NCBI RefSeq assembly: GCF_047228825.1
Contig: NZ_JBFEGN010000006.1
Coordinates: 27,114 to 91,113, forward strand
Source: Siminovitchia sp047228825
GTDB lineage: Bacteria; Bacillota; Bacilli; Bacillales; Bacillaceae_C
Reading direction: 5' to 3'
DNA: 64,000 nucleotides
The notes below the pieces were generated by a model, which ran no database searches, was not told where the DNA came from, and saw only the letters and a program-made list of their open reading frames with translations. The first letter of the stretch is position 1; each line of letters begins with the position of its first letter. Below, in pieces: positions 35,423 through 43,027 of the stretch. Both the position numbers and the translations under genes were made by a program.

Positions 35423-35468
35423 AAATCCAGCCATTAGAGACAAAAAACTCTCTAACAGCTGGATTTCA
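35423..35468 (-). terminator. Terminator of the DUF3870 gene
   Basis: AAATCCAGC pairs with GCTGGATTT, with an inner TAGAGA/TCTCTA extension; T-run on the minus strand. Lies 24 bases after the stop. Confidence 0.8.
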
Positions 35469-35491
35469 CTTGCGAAGAACAAATGAAGCAG

Positions 35492-35809
35492 CTAACCGGT
35501 AATAAGCTGATTATATTTAATAAGAGCATTTTTGAAAGCGACAATCAGCGCTTTTTGCGAGGAACCAAAGTACCTGCTTTCAATTTCCGAAATAATTTCC
35601 TCCTGCTCATGCATAAACCTGCCGATAAATAATGATTTTATAAACTTGGATGTAAGTGGAATGGTAGAAGAACATTCCGCTTCCAATATTTCATGATTCC
35701 TGGTGTCGACAACCAAACCAACGAAATATGCATTATATTGCTGCATAATAGGGTTGTTGGATGCAGTCTTACTGTCACCAATCACATAAATTGCTTCTTT
35801 AGGAAACAC
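35492..35809 (-). CDS. DUF3870-domain protein
   Basis: A 105-residue single-domain protein of the DUF3870 family; conserved parts are YVIGDSKTASNNPI, FVGLVVDTRNHEI and RYFGSSQKALIVAFKNAL. In other Firmicutes this domain is found next to allantoin, dihydropyrimidine or amino-acid catabolic genes and is thought to be a small regulatory or scaffold protein; its role is unknown. GTG start with GGAGGATC upstream. Monocistronic with its own terminator, upstream of the dpp promoter. Confidence 0.75.
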   Translation of the reverse strand: MFPKEAIYVIGDSKTASNNPIMQQYNAYFVGLVVDTRNHEILEAECSSTIPLTSKFIKSLFIGRFMHEQEEIISEIESRYFGSSQKALIVAFKNALIKYNQLITG

Positions 35810-35967
35810 TTATGATCCTCCTGCCGTTCGGGTAAAGTGCGGGGCATTCACATGGGAAACATGCAAACGTCCGTCACTAAATCGAAGGTATAACTTATAT
35901 TAATATAAACGCTTTCATTTTTCAAGGAAAATAGCAGAATCAATTTCATCATTCTAAGATTTTTTGA

Positions 35968-36345
35968 TCATCTTATCTTTTTGTTTAGCAGAAAACAAGT
36001 GTTCTGTCCTGAAACTTTTGGCTTCGCCAAACTAAAATTCATCCCCCACTTATCGACTATCTCAGATTGAAGTGGGGGAATCGGCAGCACTCCCAAGTGA
36101 TAATCGCCGTCACCCAAATCGGTGGCCCTGATTGCATCCGTAATCACAGCAATTTCCTGATTCCGCTTCGCCCGCAAGGCGAGCCTGATCATTGCCGGAT
36201 GGACATGGATGCCATCGGCGATAAACTCGGTGCTGGCATCATCCGTTTCCAACGGCAAACACGATGGGGTCGGTTCGCGATGATGAATGGTGTTCATCGC
36301 ATTGCACAAGTGGGTGATCTGTGCAATCCATATTATTTTGTGCAT
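35968..36345 (-). pseudogene. nagA: Fragment of N-acetylglucosamine-6-phosphate deacetylase (nagA)
   Basis: The minus frame reads ITHLCNAMNTIHHREPTPS, then EFIADGIHVHPAMIRLALRA and VITDAIRATDLGDGDYHLG, which are consecutive NagA active-site segments (His pair and catalytic Asp). About a third of the enzyme is present; the N-terminal half is missing and the C-terminal sequence soon becomes unrelated. The frame has no good start. It is a relic of amino-sugar catabolism within a block otherwise devoted to wall-peptide recycling. Confidence 0.8.
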
Positions 36346-36438
36346 GACATACCAAACAGTGAGCCCACGCAGGGACTCTCTTTTTCAACAAATTCCAATG
36401 ATTTCTTTCGAAACTTTGGTCATACATGCTATCATAAC

Positions 36439-36492
36439 AAAAAAAGTAACCACCCATGACGCCTGGCCAGCATTTGGGTTGGTTACTTTTTT
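36439..36492. terminator. Bidirectional hairpin between nagA relic and HesB-like gene
   Basis: AAAAAAGTAACCACCC pairs with GGGTTGGTTACTTTTTT (one bulge) across a GC-rich 20-base loop; A-run and T-run flank it, so it can end transcription from either side. Confidence 0.7.
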
Positions 36493-36552
36493 CTAACTCT
36501 TATGTGGGCTGCTCCCTTAAAGGGGGATTGCTTAGGACCCGAGGTGTAGGGG

Positions 36553-36867
36553 TTATGAAGGTATTTCAATGGCGCACGCGCTTGAAACGAAGTTTTCCCC
36601 AACAGTAAAGCCGTGTTCATCGGAATAATCAATCTGGGTGACCTCGTCCAAATTCCTCCGGGTAAAGCGGTCGAGCAAAATGCGAATGCCGTTATACTCG
36701 AGCACGGAGTCATTTTTTCTCGGTTCATCAAAAATAAGTTTGAATGAGACAGATATGCCGCAGCCTCCGGCTACATCACAGTCAATCCGGGGAAAATTTC
36801 CTTCTTCCCATTCCATTGTACTGAGCTTTTGAATGGCTGTGTCTGTTAAGGTAATAAGCAAAACCAT
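36553..36867 (-). CDS. HesB/IscA-like iron-sulfur cluster protein
   Basis: A 104-residue A-type carrier-like protein, resembling B. subtilis YqkB. The segment CDVAGGCGISVSF carries a central Cys pair and the C-terminal SSACAIEIPS carries one Cys, a different spacing from canonical IscA (which ends CGCG). It may bind or deliver Fe-S clusters; the neighbouring L-serine dehydratase is an Fe-S enzyme, so a link is possible but inferred. AAAGGAGATGA precedes the ATG. Confidence 0.7.
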   Translation of the reverse strand: MVLLITLTDTAIQKLSTMEWEEGNFPRIDCDVAGGCGISVSFKLIFDEPRKNDSVLEYNGIRILLDRFTRRNLDEVTQIDYSDEHGFTVGENFVSSACAIEIPS

Positions 36868-36887
36868 TCATCTCCTTTATAAAGATT

Positions 36888-37090
36888 CTATGTGACCGAA
36901 AAGAAGGAAAAATCATCATTTGGGTCACGTACAGCGGCTCTATGTGACCGAAAGAACGTAAGAATCAACATTTCGGTCACTTAGAAAGGTTCTATGTGAC
37001 CCTGCTAGAGGAAAAACCAGCCACTCGGTCACGTAGAATGGTCCTATGTGACCCTGGAAGGGGAAAACAACGAGTCGGTCACGTATAATA
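36888..37090. repeat. Tandem array of 52-bp palindromic units (locus B)
   Basis: Units starting CTATGTGACC at 36888, 36940, 36992 and 37044, exactly 52 bp apart. Each is a hairpin CTATGTGACC...GGTCACGTAG-like with a variable A/G-rich loop. The reverse complement of a locus A unit aligns with these (same arms, same CATTTGGGTCACGTA tail), so the two arrays are one family in opposite orientation. Confidence 0.9.
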
Positions 37091-37127
37091 GTTTTAACAT
37101 TAACCAGTTGGATCAGGGTGTCGGGAC

Positions 37128-37343
37128 ATGAAAATAGAATCTATATACCAAGAATTTAAAAGTTTACCACGCAATCATTTTAGACGATCGGTATTCATTA
37201 TTATTAATTGTTCCGGCTCGCTATTGCTATTACCCGTGCAGGCGCTATTTTGGCGAGAACGGTCAAAGGAACGCAATCCCATTACCGCTCTTTTCGGGTA
37301 TAGAATACTAATAATCAAAAAGGATGGGAGATACAATGACTAG
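37128..37343 (+). CDS. Doubtful 71-residue open frame
   Basis: Open frame between the palindrome array and sdaAA with a weak GGG-type ribosome site. It has one hydrophobic stretch (VFIIINCSGSLLLLPVQALF) and a basic tail. I recognise no family and codon use is unconvincing. A second short frame beginning at 37335 has a better ribosome site (GGATGGGAG) but is only about 35 codons. The rest of 37091-37411 shows no other feature besides the sdaAA 3' hairpin AGAAGGGCT/AGCCCTTCT at 37399-37423. Confidence 0.2.
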   Translation: MKIESIYQEFKSLPRNHFRRSVFIIINCSGSLLLLPVQALFWRERSKERNPITALFGYRILIIKKDGRYND

Positions 37344-37411
37344 ACGCAATGGCTTTTTATCAGGTGTTAACGTTACATTCGAAAGTTCATTTTATATAGA
37401 AGGGCTGAACA

Positions 37412-38305
37412 TCAAGCCCTTCTTAAACACGGTTTCCCCATAATTTTTTCTTTTAATTTTTCTCCCGTCGGGGTAGCGGCCAAACCTCCGAGTGCTGTTT
37501 CCTTTAAAGTACGGGGCATCCTTTTTCCGATATCATACATCGCTCCAATGACTTCATCACATGGAATTCTGCTCTGAATCCCGGCAAGAGCCATTTCCGC
37601 CGCTGTAAAAGCGATGGAAGTTCCGATGACGTTTCTTTTAATGCACGGCACTTCGACGAGCCCTGCCACCGGGTCGCACACAAGGCCGAGCAGTGATTTC
37701 AAACCCATTGCCGCCGCATGAACAGCCTGGTCGGGAGATCCCCCGTTCATTTCCACAATAGCAGCCGCTGCCATGGTAACAGCCGATCCCACCTCGGCCT
37801 GGCAGCCGCCTGCGGCTCCGGAAATAAATGCCCTGTTGGCGATTACATATCCGATGGCACTGGCGGTAAACAGGCCCATCACCAGTTCATCAAACGGAAT
37901 ATCTGTATTGTCCTTGAGGGCAAAAATACATCCCGGAAGGATTCCGGCAGAACCGGCGGTAGGAGTGGCCACGATGACCCCCATCCTGGCATTTGTTTCG
38001 GAAGTGGCAAACGCATACTTCATTGCGTCCACTGTTACGCTCCCCATCAGGTAATTGCCCTTCTCTTTATATTGCTGCATCAAGTAGGCATCGCCGCCCG
38101 AAATACCGCTTGGGGACGTTGATTTGTCTTCAATGCCGGCTTCAACGGCATCTTTCATCCTGAGCAGACGTTCTTTCATTTTATCGAAAATTTCTTTTCG
38201 GCTTCTGCCTGTCTTGCCTGCTTCCCATTCCAGCATGAGTTCACCGATCCCCAGGCTTTTTTCACGGCACTGCTTCAGCAGTTCTTCCATCGATGAAAAA
38301 TCCAA
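37412..38305 (-). CDS. sdaAA: L-serine dehydratase, alpha subunit
   Basis: Iron-sulfur L-serine dehydratase large subunit (297 residues), making pyruvate and ammonia from serine with SdaAB. Recognisable parts are SPSGISGGDAYLMQQY, ATPTAGSAGILPG, GGCQAEVGSA (Cys) and GLVCDPVAGLVEVPC (two Cys), which provide the Fe-S cluster ligands. TTG start with AAGAAGGTGA upstream. Last gene of the riboswitch-controlled glyA-sdaAB-sdaAA operon. Confidence 0.93.
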   Translation of the reverse strand: MDFSSMEELLKQCREKSLGIGELMLEWEAGKTGRSRKEIFDKMKERLLRMKDAVEAGIEDKSTSPSGISGGDAYLMQQYKEKGNYLMGSVTVDAMKYAFATSETNARMGVIVATPTAGSAGILPGCIFALKDNTDIPFDELVMGLFTASAIGYVIANRAFISGAAGGCQAEVGSAVTMAAAAIVEMNGGSPDQAVHAAAMGLKSLLGLVCDPVAGLVEVPCIKRNVIGTSIAFTAAEMALAGIQSRIPCDEVIGAMYDIGKRMPRTLKETALGGLAATPTGEKLKEKIMGKPCLRRA

Positions 38306-38323
38306 TCTGTTTCACCTTCTTTC

Positions 38324-38815
38324 TTATAAGTATGTTTCTTTGATCCATTCCATATCGATCTCGGCATTCAACAGCAAATCCACCAGATGTCCGTTAATGA
38401 GAAAAATTTTCGAAAGTCCCCCACCCAGGGATGCGCCTCCGATGTCCAAACGTTTGCTCCCTCTTCTGATTTTTGCCATAAGTGTATTTGGATGGTCGAA
38501 GTAAGGACATCGGTCTTCCATTTGGAAAGTAACGTGCATTTTTTCATCTTCAGCAAGGTCGAAAGCATAGCGAATCCCCGGATCATCGGTACCCATTCCG
38601 AGCAGGCCGCCCAAAATGGCCTTATCCGTTCCATGTCCCCGATATGTTTCCGCAAATGAATCGTAGAAAGTGATATGAACCGACTCGGGAATGTTCCCGA
38701 GAAGGTCATATGCAAATTTGCCAATCGACGCAACACCCGCCGTGTGGGAGCTGGAGGGGCCTAGCATAATGGGGCCGATAATATCAAAACAACTATTGTA
38801 AATCACTTTTTCCAC
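38324..38815 (-). CDS. sdaAB: L-serine dehydratase, beta subunit, lacking the C-terminal ACT domain
   Basis: Small subunit of Fe-S serine dehydratase with the signature IGPIMLGPSSSHTAGVASIG (about residues 13-32) and the segment YRGHGTDKAILGGLLG. At 163 residues it is about 55 shorter than B. subtilis SdaAB, and the missing part is the C-terminal ACT regulatory domain; the frame stops cleanly at a TAA after KETYL with no frameshifted ACT remnant visible before sdaAA 19 bases on. GTG start overlapping its ribosome site with the glyA stop region. Confidence 0.9.
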   Translation of the reverse strand: MEKVIYNSCFDIIGPIMLGPSSSHTAGVASIGKFAYDLLGNIPESVHITFYDSFAETYRGHGTDKAILGGLLGMGTDDPGIRYAFDLAEDEKMHVTFQMEDRCPYFDHPNTLMAKIRRGSKRLDIGGASLGGGLSKIFLINGHLVDLLLNAEIDMEWIKETYL

Positions 38816-38821
38816 CCCAAT

Positions 38822-40072
38822 CTACCTCACCAGACATTTTTGATAAAGAGGATGCTCGTGACAAAGTTGTTGAATCCTATCTTTTACGCGTTTCGTAACG
38901 GCCGGTTCTCCCTTGCTTTTTAACATTTCAGCAATGGCCTCGCCGATGACTTCCATATCCTTCTCTCTCATCCCGCGCGTTGTAATGGCAGCGGTTCCAA
39001 TCCGGATCCCGCTCGTTATAAAAGGACTTTCCGGATCATATGGAATGGTGTTTTTATTCACGGTAATGCCTGCCTCTTCCAGCAAGTGTTCTGCTTCTTT
39101 TCCGGTCAGCCCCCAAGTGCGGACATCCAGCAAAACAAGGTGGTTATCCGTTCCGCCTGAAACGAGCCGGGCCCCCGATTCCAGTAATGTTTCCGCAAGT
39201 CTTGATGCGTTTAATACCACTTGATGCACGTACGTCTTAAAGTCCGGCTGAAGCGCTTCCTTAAATGAAACAGCTTTTGCTGCAATCACGTGCATGAGCG
39301 GACCGCCTTGAATACCTGGAAATACAGCTTTATTGATCTTCTTTATTACTTCTTCATCATTTGTTAAAACAATCCCGCCGCGAGGGCCTCTCAATGTTTT
39401 ATGCGTGGTGCTCGTCACAACATCCGCATATGGTACAGGGGAAGGATGGAGATCGCTTGCTACAAGCCCGGCAATATGGGCCATGTCTACCATCAAAATG
39501 GCACCTGTTTTATCAGCAATCTCTTTAAATTTGGAAAAATCAATGATCCTCGGATAAGCGCTTGCACCGGCAATGATCATTTTCGGGCGTTCTTTTAACG
39601 CAATGGCCTCCACCTCATCGTAATCAATCAAATGGGAATCTTCCCTTACGCCGTAAGAAACGACATCAAACCATTTTCCCGACATATTGACCGGACTGCC
39701 GTGAGTCAAATGCCCGCCGTGCGATAAATTCATCCCCATGATCTTGTCGCCCGGGTCCAGCATTGAGAAAAAAACAGCCGTATTCGCCTGGGCACCTGAA
39801 TGGGGCTGTACATTGGCATAGTTGGCATCAAATAATGCCGTTAACCTTGCAATCGCCAATTTTTCAACGACATCCACATATTCGCATCCGCCGTAATAGC
39901 GTTTGTCCGGATACCCTTCTGCATACTTGTTCGTTAAAACAGACCCCATTGCCTCCATCACATCTTCACTGACAAAATTTTCAGAAGCGATCAGCTCCAA
40001 CGATTCATCCTGGCGTTTTCTTTCTGCCTCAATGGCCCGATAAATTTCCGCATCTCCCTTTAACAAGCCCAT
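38822..40072 (-). CDS. glyA: Serine hydroxymethyltransferase
   Basis: PLP enzyme interconverting glycine plus methylene-THF with serine plus THF, 416 residues. N-terminal IELIASENF-type motif ESLELIASENF, the HSGAQAN motif and the PLP-Lys site VTSTTHKTLRGPRGG are present. Unlike the usual Bacillus glyA (next to upp, purine-regulated) this copy is under a glycine riboswitch and co-transcribed with serine dehydratase, so it probably works in the direction of serine formation during glycine breakdown. It may be a second copy in the genome. Confidence 0.94.
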   Translation of the reverse strand: MGLLKGDAEIYRAIEAERKRQDESLELIASENFVSEDVMEAMGSVLTNKYAEGYPDKRYYGGCEYVDVVEKLAIARLTALFDANYANVQPHSGAQANTAVFFSMLDPGDKIMGMNLSHGGHLTHGSPVNMSGKWFDVVSYGVREDSHLIDYDEVEAIALKERPKMIIAGASAYPRIIDFSKFKEIADKTGAILMVDMAHIAGLVASDLHPSPVPYADVVTSTTHKTLRGPRGGIVLTNDEEVIKKINKAVFPGIQGGPLMHVIAAKAVSFKEALQPDFKTYVHQVVLNASRLAETLLESGARLVSGGTDNHLVLLDVRTWGLTGKEAEHLLEEAGITVNKNTIPYDPESPFITSGIRIGTAAITTRGMREKDMEVIGEAIAEMLKSKGEPAVTKRVKDRIQQLCHEHPLYQKCLVR

Positions 40073-40123
40073 TATGTTCCCTCCTCTTTCTCTATCTTCC
40101 CCTTGAAAATTTTTTCCGGAACA

Positions 40124-40345
40124 TAAAAAAGGACAGGGGAAAGATAGCGATTATCATCTACCTTCCTCTGTCCTGTTACCTGAGAGTTTAACTTCATGGC
40201 GAAGTATTCCCCGTTGGTGGCCTTTTAAAGGCGCTCTCCAGAGATGCGTCCAAGCACGGTACTTTTACCTGAGAGATTGGATCCCAAGGATTTTTTTGGG
40301 ACTTGCTCCTTCGGTGCCAAACACGATCGTTTAGTCTCTCCCGTG
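40124..40345 (-). promoter_or_regulatory. Tandem glycine riboswitch of the glyA-sda operon
   Basis: Minus strand carries two glycine aptamers in series: the first from GGGAGAGACTAA with GCACCGAAGGAGCAAGT (about 40256-40343), the second with TCTCTGGAGAGCGCC and ending ACTCTCAGGTAACAGGAC (about 40174-40255). The expression platform is GGACAGAGGAAGG / CTTTCCCCTGTCC followed by TTTTTT (40123-40173), an intrinsic terminator. Such switches turn genes on when glycine is abundant. Confidence 0.93.
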
Positions 40346-40376
40346 ATTATCATTCGCAATTATGAAACTATTTAAT

Positions 40377-40405
40377 AATATACTTAAGTTTTAAGGGAAT
40401 GTCAA
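40377..40405 (-). promoter_or_regulatory. Promoter of the glycine riboswitch transcript
   Basis: Minus-strand consensus TTGACA (40400-40405) and TATATT (40377-40382) with 17-bp spacing, about 30 bp before the first aptamer. Confidence 0.75.
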
Positions 40406-40429
40406 TAGAGGAGTACCAGCAACATTCCG

Positions 40430-40655
40430 TCAAAATTTGTGCGCTAAACGAATTTCATAGGAAAAGAGCAAGGCGCCCAGCCATAGGCAAGCCGCATTGC
40501 GGGGAGGCAGCTTTTCAGCCACCACTGTAATTAGCAGCCGATGCCTTAGATCGCCGCATTTTGTGGCGTCGGCGGTACTTGGATGTCCTGTCCGTCCGAG
40601 TTGGACAAAAGAGATGCTTTTCTGCTCAAGCAGATGCTGCTCCCATTCCCCGCTG
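40430..40655 (+). repeat. Dispersed intergenic repeat, copy 3
   Basis: Begins TAGGAAAAGAGCAAGGCGCC and ends GAGTTGGACAAAAGAGATGC; contains GGCGGTACTTGGATGTCCTG, close to the core of the other copies. It lies between the glycine riboswitch promoter and the lysE-type gene. No coding frame is convincing. Confidence 0.7.
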
Positions 40656-40864
40656 ATCATTTTCATCGCAATCCCTGTCTTGCAACCGTCGAGTCTTACC
40701 TAAAATGGCAAAAACAGTTGAGGCTCTTGATAAAATTTCAGATTATCTGCAAAAGAATGGGTTTAACTTTCTGTAAGCATGCAACTATCATTTAAACATT
40801 CTGAAACAATAAAATAATGATATAATAGTTATCATTGAATATATACAAATTGGAGGGACTACAT

Positions 40865-41491
40865 ATGATTACTTTCTCAACATTAAGTATGTTTGTGGTG
40901 ATTGTTATTGGCCTATTTTTAATACCCGGCCCTGCTGTTCTTCTTGTTGCTTCCCGTACTGTTCAAAGTGGACGTAAAGGCGGAATCATGGCGGGGCTCG
41001 GTATCGCAACCGGTGATTTGATTCATACCTTATTTGCAACGATTGGGCTCTCAGCAATCCTGATGACATCAGCATTAGCTTTCAATATTGTAAAATTTGC
41101 AGGGGTCGCTTATTTGTTTTACTTGGGGATCCGAGCGGTTATGGAAAAGCCTTCAGACCCAAAACTGCCAAACATCTCTCCCGCAACATCAACAAATTCT
41201 TATACCCAGGCAGTGTTAATTGAAATTTTAAATCCCAAAACAGCATTGTTTTTTCTGTCATTTTTGCCCCAATTTGTACATCCGGAGCAAGGTTCAACGT
41301 TTTTTCAGTTTCTGGTGCTTGGTTTAGTATTTGTTCTGCTTAGCGCAATCTATACGACGCTTATTGCAATGGGCGTACGATTACTGGCGGGAGTGGTCAA
41401 AAAAATTTCTTGGATCAGTCGCTTTAGCGGCAAGATTGTAGGAGCAATTTATATAGGGCTGGGATTGAAAGTAGCATTTCAGAGTCGATAA
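40865..41491 (+). CDS. LysE/RhtB family amino-acid exporter
   Basis: A 208-residue membrane exporter of the LysE/RhtB superfamily with about six TM segments. Typical features are the N-terminal LFLIPGPAVLLVASRTVQSG (the GPA(V)LLV motif) and the loop GGIMAGLGIATGDLIHT, plus LNPKTALFFLSFLPQFV mid-chain. Family members export lysine, threonine, homoserine or other amino acids. The nearby glycine/serine breakdown and peptide import genes suggest relief of amino-acid excess. GGAGGG precedes the ATG at 40865; a TATAAT at 40821 is a likely -10. Confidence 0.85.
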   Translation: MITFSTLSMFVVIVIGLFLIPGPAVLLVASRTVQSGRKGGIMAGLGIATGDLIHTLFATIGLSAILMTSALAFNIVKFAGVAYLFYLGIRAVMEKPSDPKLPNISPATSTNSYTQAVLIEILNPKTALFFLSFLPQFVHPEQGSTFFQFLVLGLVFVLLSAIYTTLIAMGVRLLAGVVKKISWISRFSGKIVGAIYIGLGLKVAFQSR

Positions 41492-41494
41492 TTA

Positions 41495-41660
41495 CAAGCA
41501 GGCAGCAGTGGTTTGTGACCTCGCGGGGCTAGGCGCCGGCGGTACTAGGACGTCCTGTCCGTCGGCAGGCTCAGGCAGCGACGTCCTGTCACTTCGCCTG
41601 CACTAGCACATCCTGTGCGTCGGAGTTGGACACAGAAAAGCTTCTTTTGAAGAAAAATTT
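41495..41660 (+). repeat. Dispersed intergenic repeat, copy 4
   Basis: Contains GGCGCCGGCGGTACTAGG, ACGTCCTGTCCGTCGG and CACTTCGCCTGCACTAGC and ends GGAGTTGGACACAGAAAAGC, then TTCTTTTGAAGAAAAATTT. Highly similar over its 3' half to copy 2 and in its middle to copy 5. Confidence 0.75.
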
Positions 41661-41718
41661 CTTGGCAAGTTATATCTTCAATACTTTAAGGAAAGCCGAT
41701 AGAGGCCTTTTGAGACAT

Positions 41719-42055
41719 TTAAACGATCACCTGCTAAAGTACAGGTGGTCGTTTAAGGAAATTATCCTGCAACATCTTACATCAAATATGGTAAGGTTCT
41801 ACATACCCGAAGGCAGGATAATAACAAATGCATCCAACTTTTCCCTCCAATATGGTAAACTATCCTGCTTCACAGTCTTGTCTGATCAATTTTCTTGCCC
41901 TTATTGCAATCTCTCCATGCAGCATTTTATATTTGTACTTTTTCACCCATATTACGTGGGTACTTGATGTCATATACCGAATGACTGCCTTTTCTATATT
42001 CTTCCATACTTTCACCTCTTCTTAAGTATGGACAACCGTTTAAAGACGGTGGAGT
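41719..42055 (-). pseudogene. Decayed IS200/IS605-type transposase (tnpA) with terminal hairpins
   Basis: On the minus strand, frames broken by frameshifts and stops read RKGSHSVYDIKY, then KYKYKMLHGEIAIRARKLIR, QDCEAG and WMHLLLSC, matching the start and middle of IS200-family TnpA (Y1 transposases). Hairpins lie at both sides: ACCGT-TTAAAG-ACGGT (42035-42050), and AAACGATCACCTG / CAGGTGGTCGTTT (about 41721-41755). The C-terminal tyrosine region is lost. It cannot be active. Confidence 0.75.
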
Positions 42056-42131
42056 TAGACCGCGCATTTGTAAATTAAATGCTTTGTCTCTGTTTTATTT
42101 TCTTAATACATAATTTAATGAATGCTGTATT

Positions 42132-42920
42132 TTATTGATAAAAATGGTCTTTCATCCACCTCCCCACCTCCGTCACGACCTCTCTGTTTAAAGCCGGCGG
42201 AAAATAGTGTGTGGCATCTTTAAAATACTTCGTTTCAACCTTCTTGCCCAGCTCCAAAAGTCTTTTTTCAAGCCGGCGGGCGTGTTCGGCGGATACGTGT
42301 TCGTCCCGCTCTCCATGAATGATCAGTACGGGGCATTGCAGGTGTTCAAGCTCATACAAAGGGGTGCGGTATGTATATTTTGCAGGTGCCGTTTTGGGCG
42401 ATCCCCCGATGACACGCTTCATCATCCGGCGCAGATCTTTCCGCTCGACGTATGCCAGCGCCATGTCCGAGACTCCGCCCCATGTAACGAGAGAAGCGGC
42501 CTCTTTTTCAATGGCGGTCAACAATGCCATTACACCGCCGCGGGAAAAACCGAAAATATGGATGCGGTCCTTCATAACAGCCGGGTGATTTTTTAATATA
42601 TCAAACGCCGCAAATGCATCCTCCCGGTCCTCTCCAGCAAAGTCCTCATTCCCCTCTCCCCCACGGTTTCCCCGGTAAAACGGAGCAAAAACAACGAAAC
42701 CTTCCGAAGCAAATTGGCCAATTCGGGCAGGCCTTACCATGCCGACACTTTTGATGCCGCCACGCAAATATAAAAATCCGTCGTACATCCCTTCCGCAAC
42801 CGGTTCGGCAAGCAGCCCTTTCACCCTGAGGCCCGCAGACAAATACTTTACTAAATACATGCGGATATGCGGATTCGGTGATGGAAATAACCATTTTCCA
42901 ACGATTCGGGTTTCATTCAT
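42132..42920 (-). CDS. ytmA: Alpha/beta hydrolase YtmA (prolyl-oligopeptidase-like esterase)
   Basis: A 262-residue serine hydrolase similar to the catalytic domain of prolyl oligopeptidases. Nucleophile elbow GFSRGG (Ser about 137), acid in IHGERDEHV, His in DATHYFPP. Substrate unknown. I set the start at the ATG at 42920 (NETRIVGKW) with AGGAGGAGCC just upstream; a longer frame to 43010 has no ribosome site. Divergent from ytlA, in the B. subtilis order pckA-ytmA-ytlA, here interrupted on the left by the inserted block. Confidence 0.85.
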   Translation of the reverse strand: MNETRIVGKWLFPSPNPHIRMYLVKYLSAGLRVKGLLAEPVAEGMYDGFLYLRGGIKSVGMVRPARIGQFASEGFVVFAPFYRGNRGGEGNEDFAGEDREDAFAAFDILKNHPAVMKDRIHIFGFSRGGVMALLTAIEKEAASLVTWGGVSDMALAYVERKDLRRMMKRVIGGSPKTAPAKYTYRTPLYELEHLQCPVLIIHGERDEHVSAEHARRLEKRLLELGKKVETKYFKDATHYFPPALNREVVTEVGRWMKDHFYQ

Positions 42921-43027
42921 TCCGGCTCCTCCTGCTCTAAAAATAATTTCACACATTTTAACTCCCGTCATACGATATGTTAGCCCAAAGTCATGGCGTT
43001 TGACAAACATGGATAGGAGGTTCTTTC

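Noticed and set aside
40430..40760. Several 65-80 codon frames over the region before the LysE-type gene
   Set aside because: They coincide with dispersed repeat copy 3 and share its sequence with non-coding copies elsewhere.
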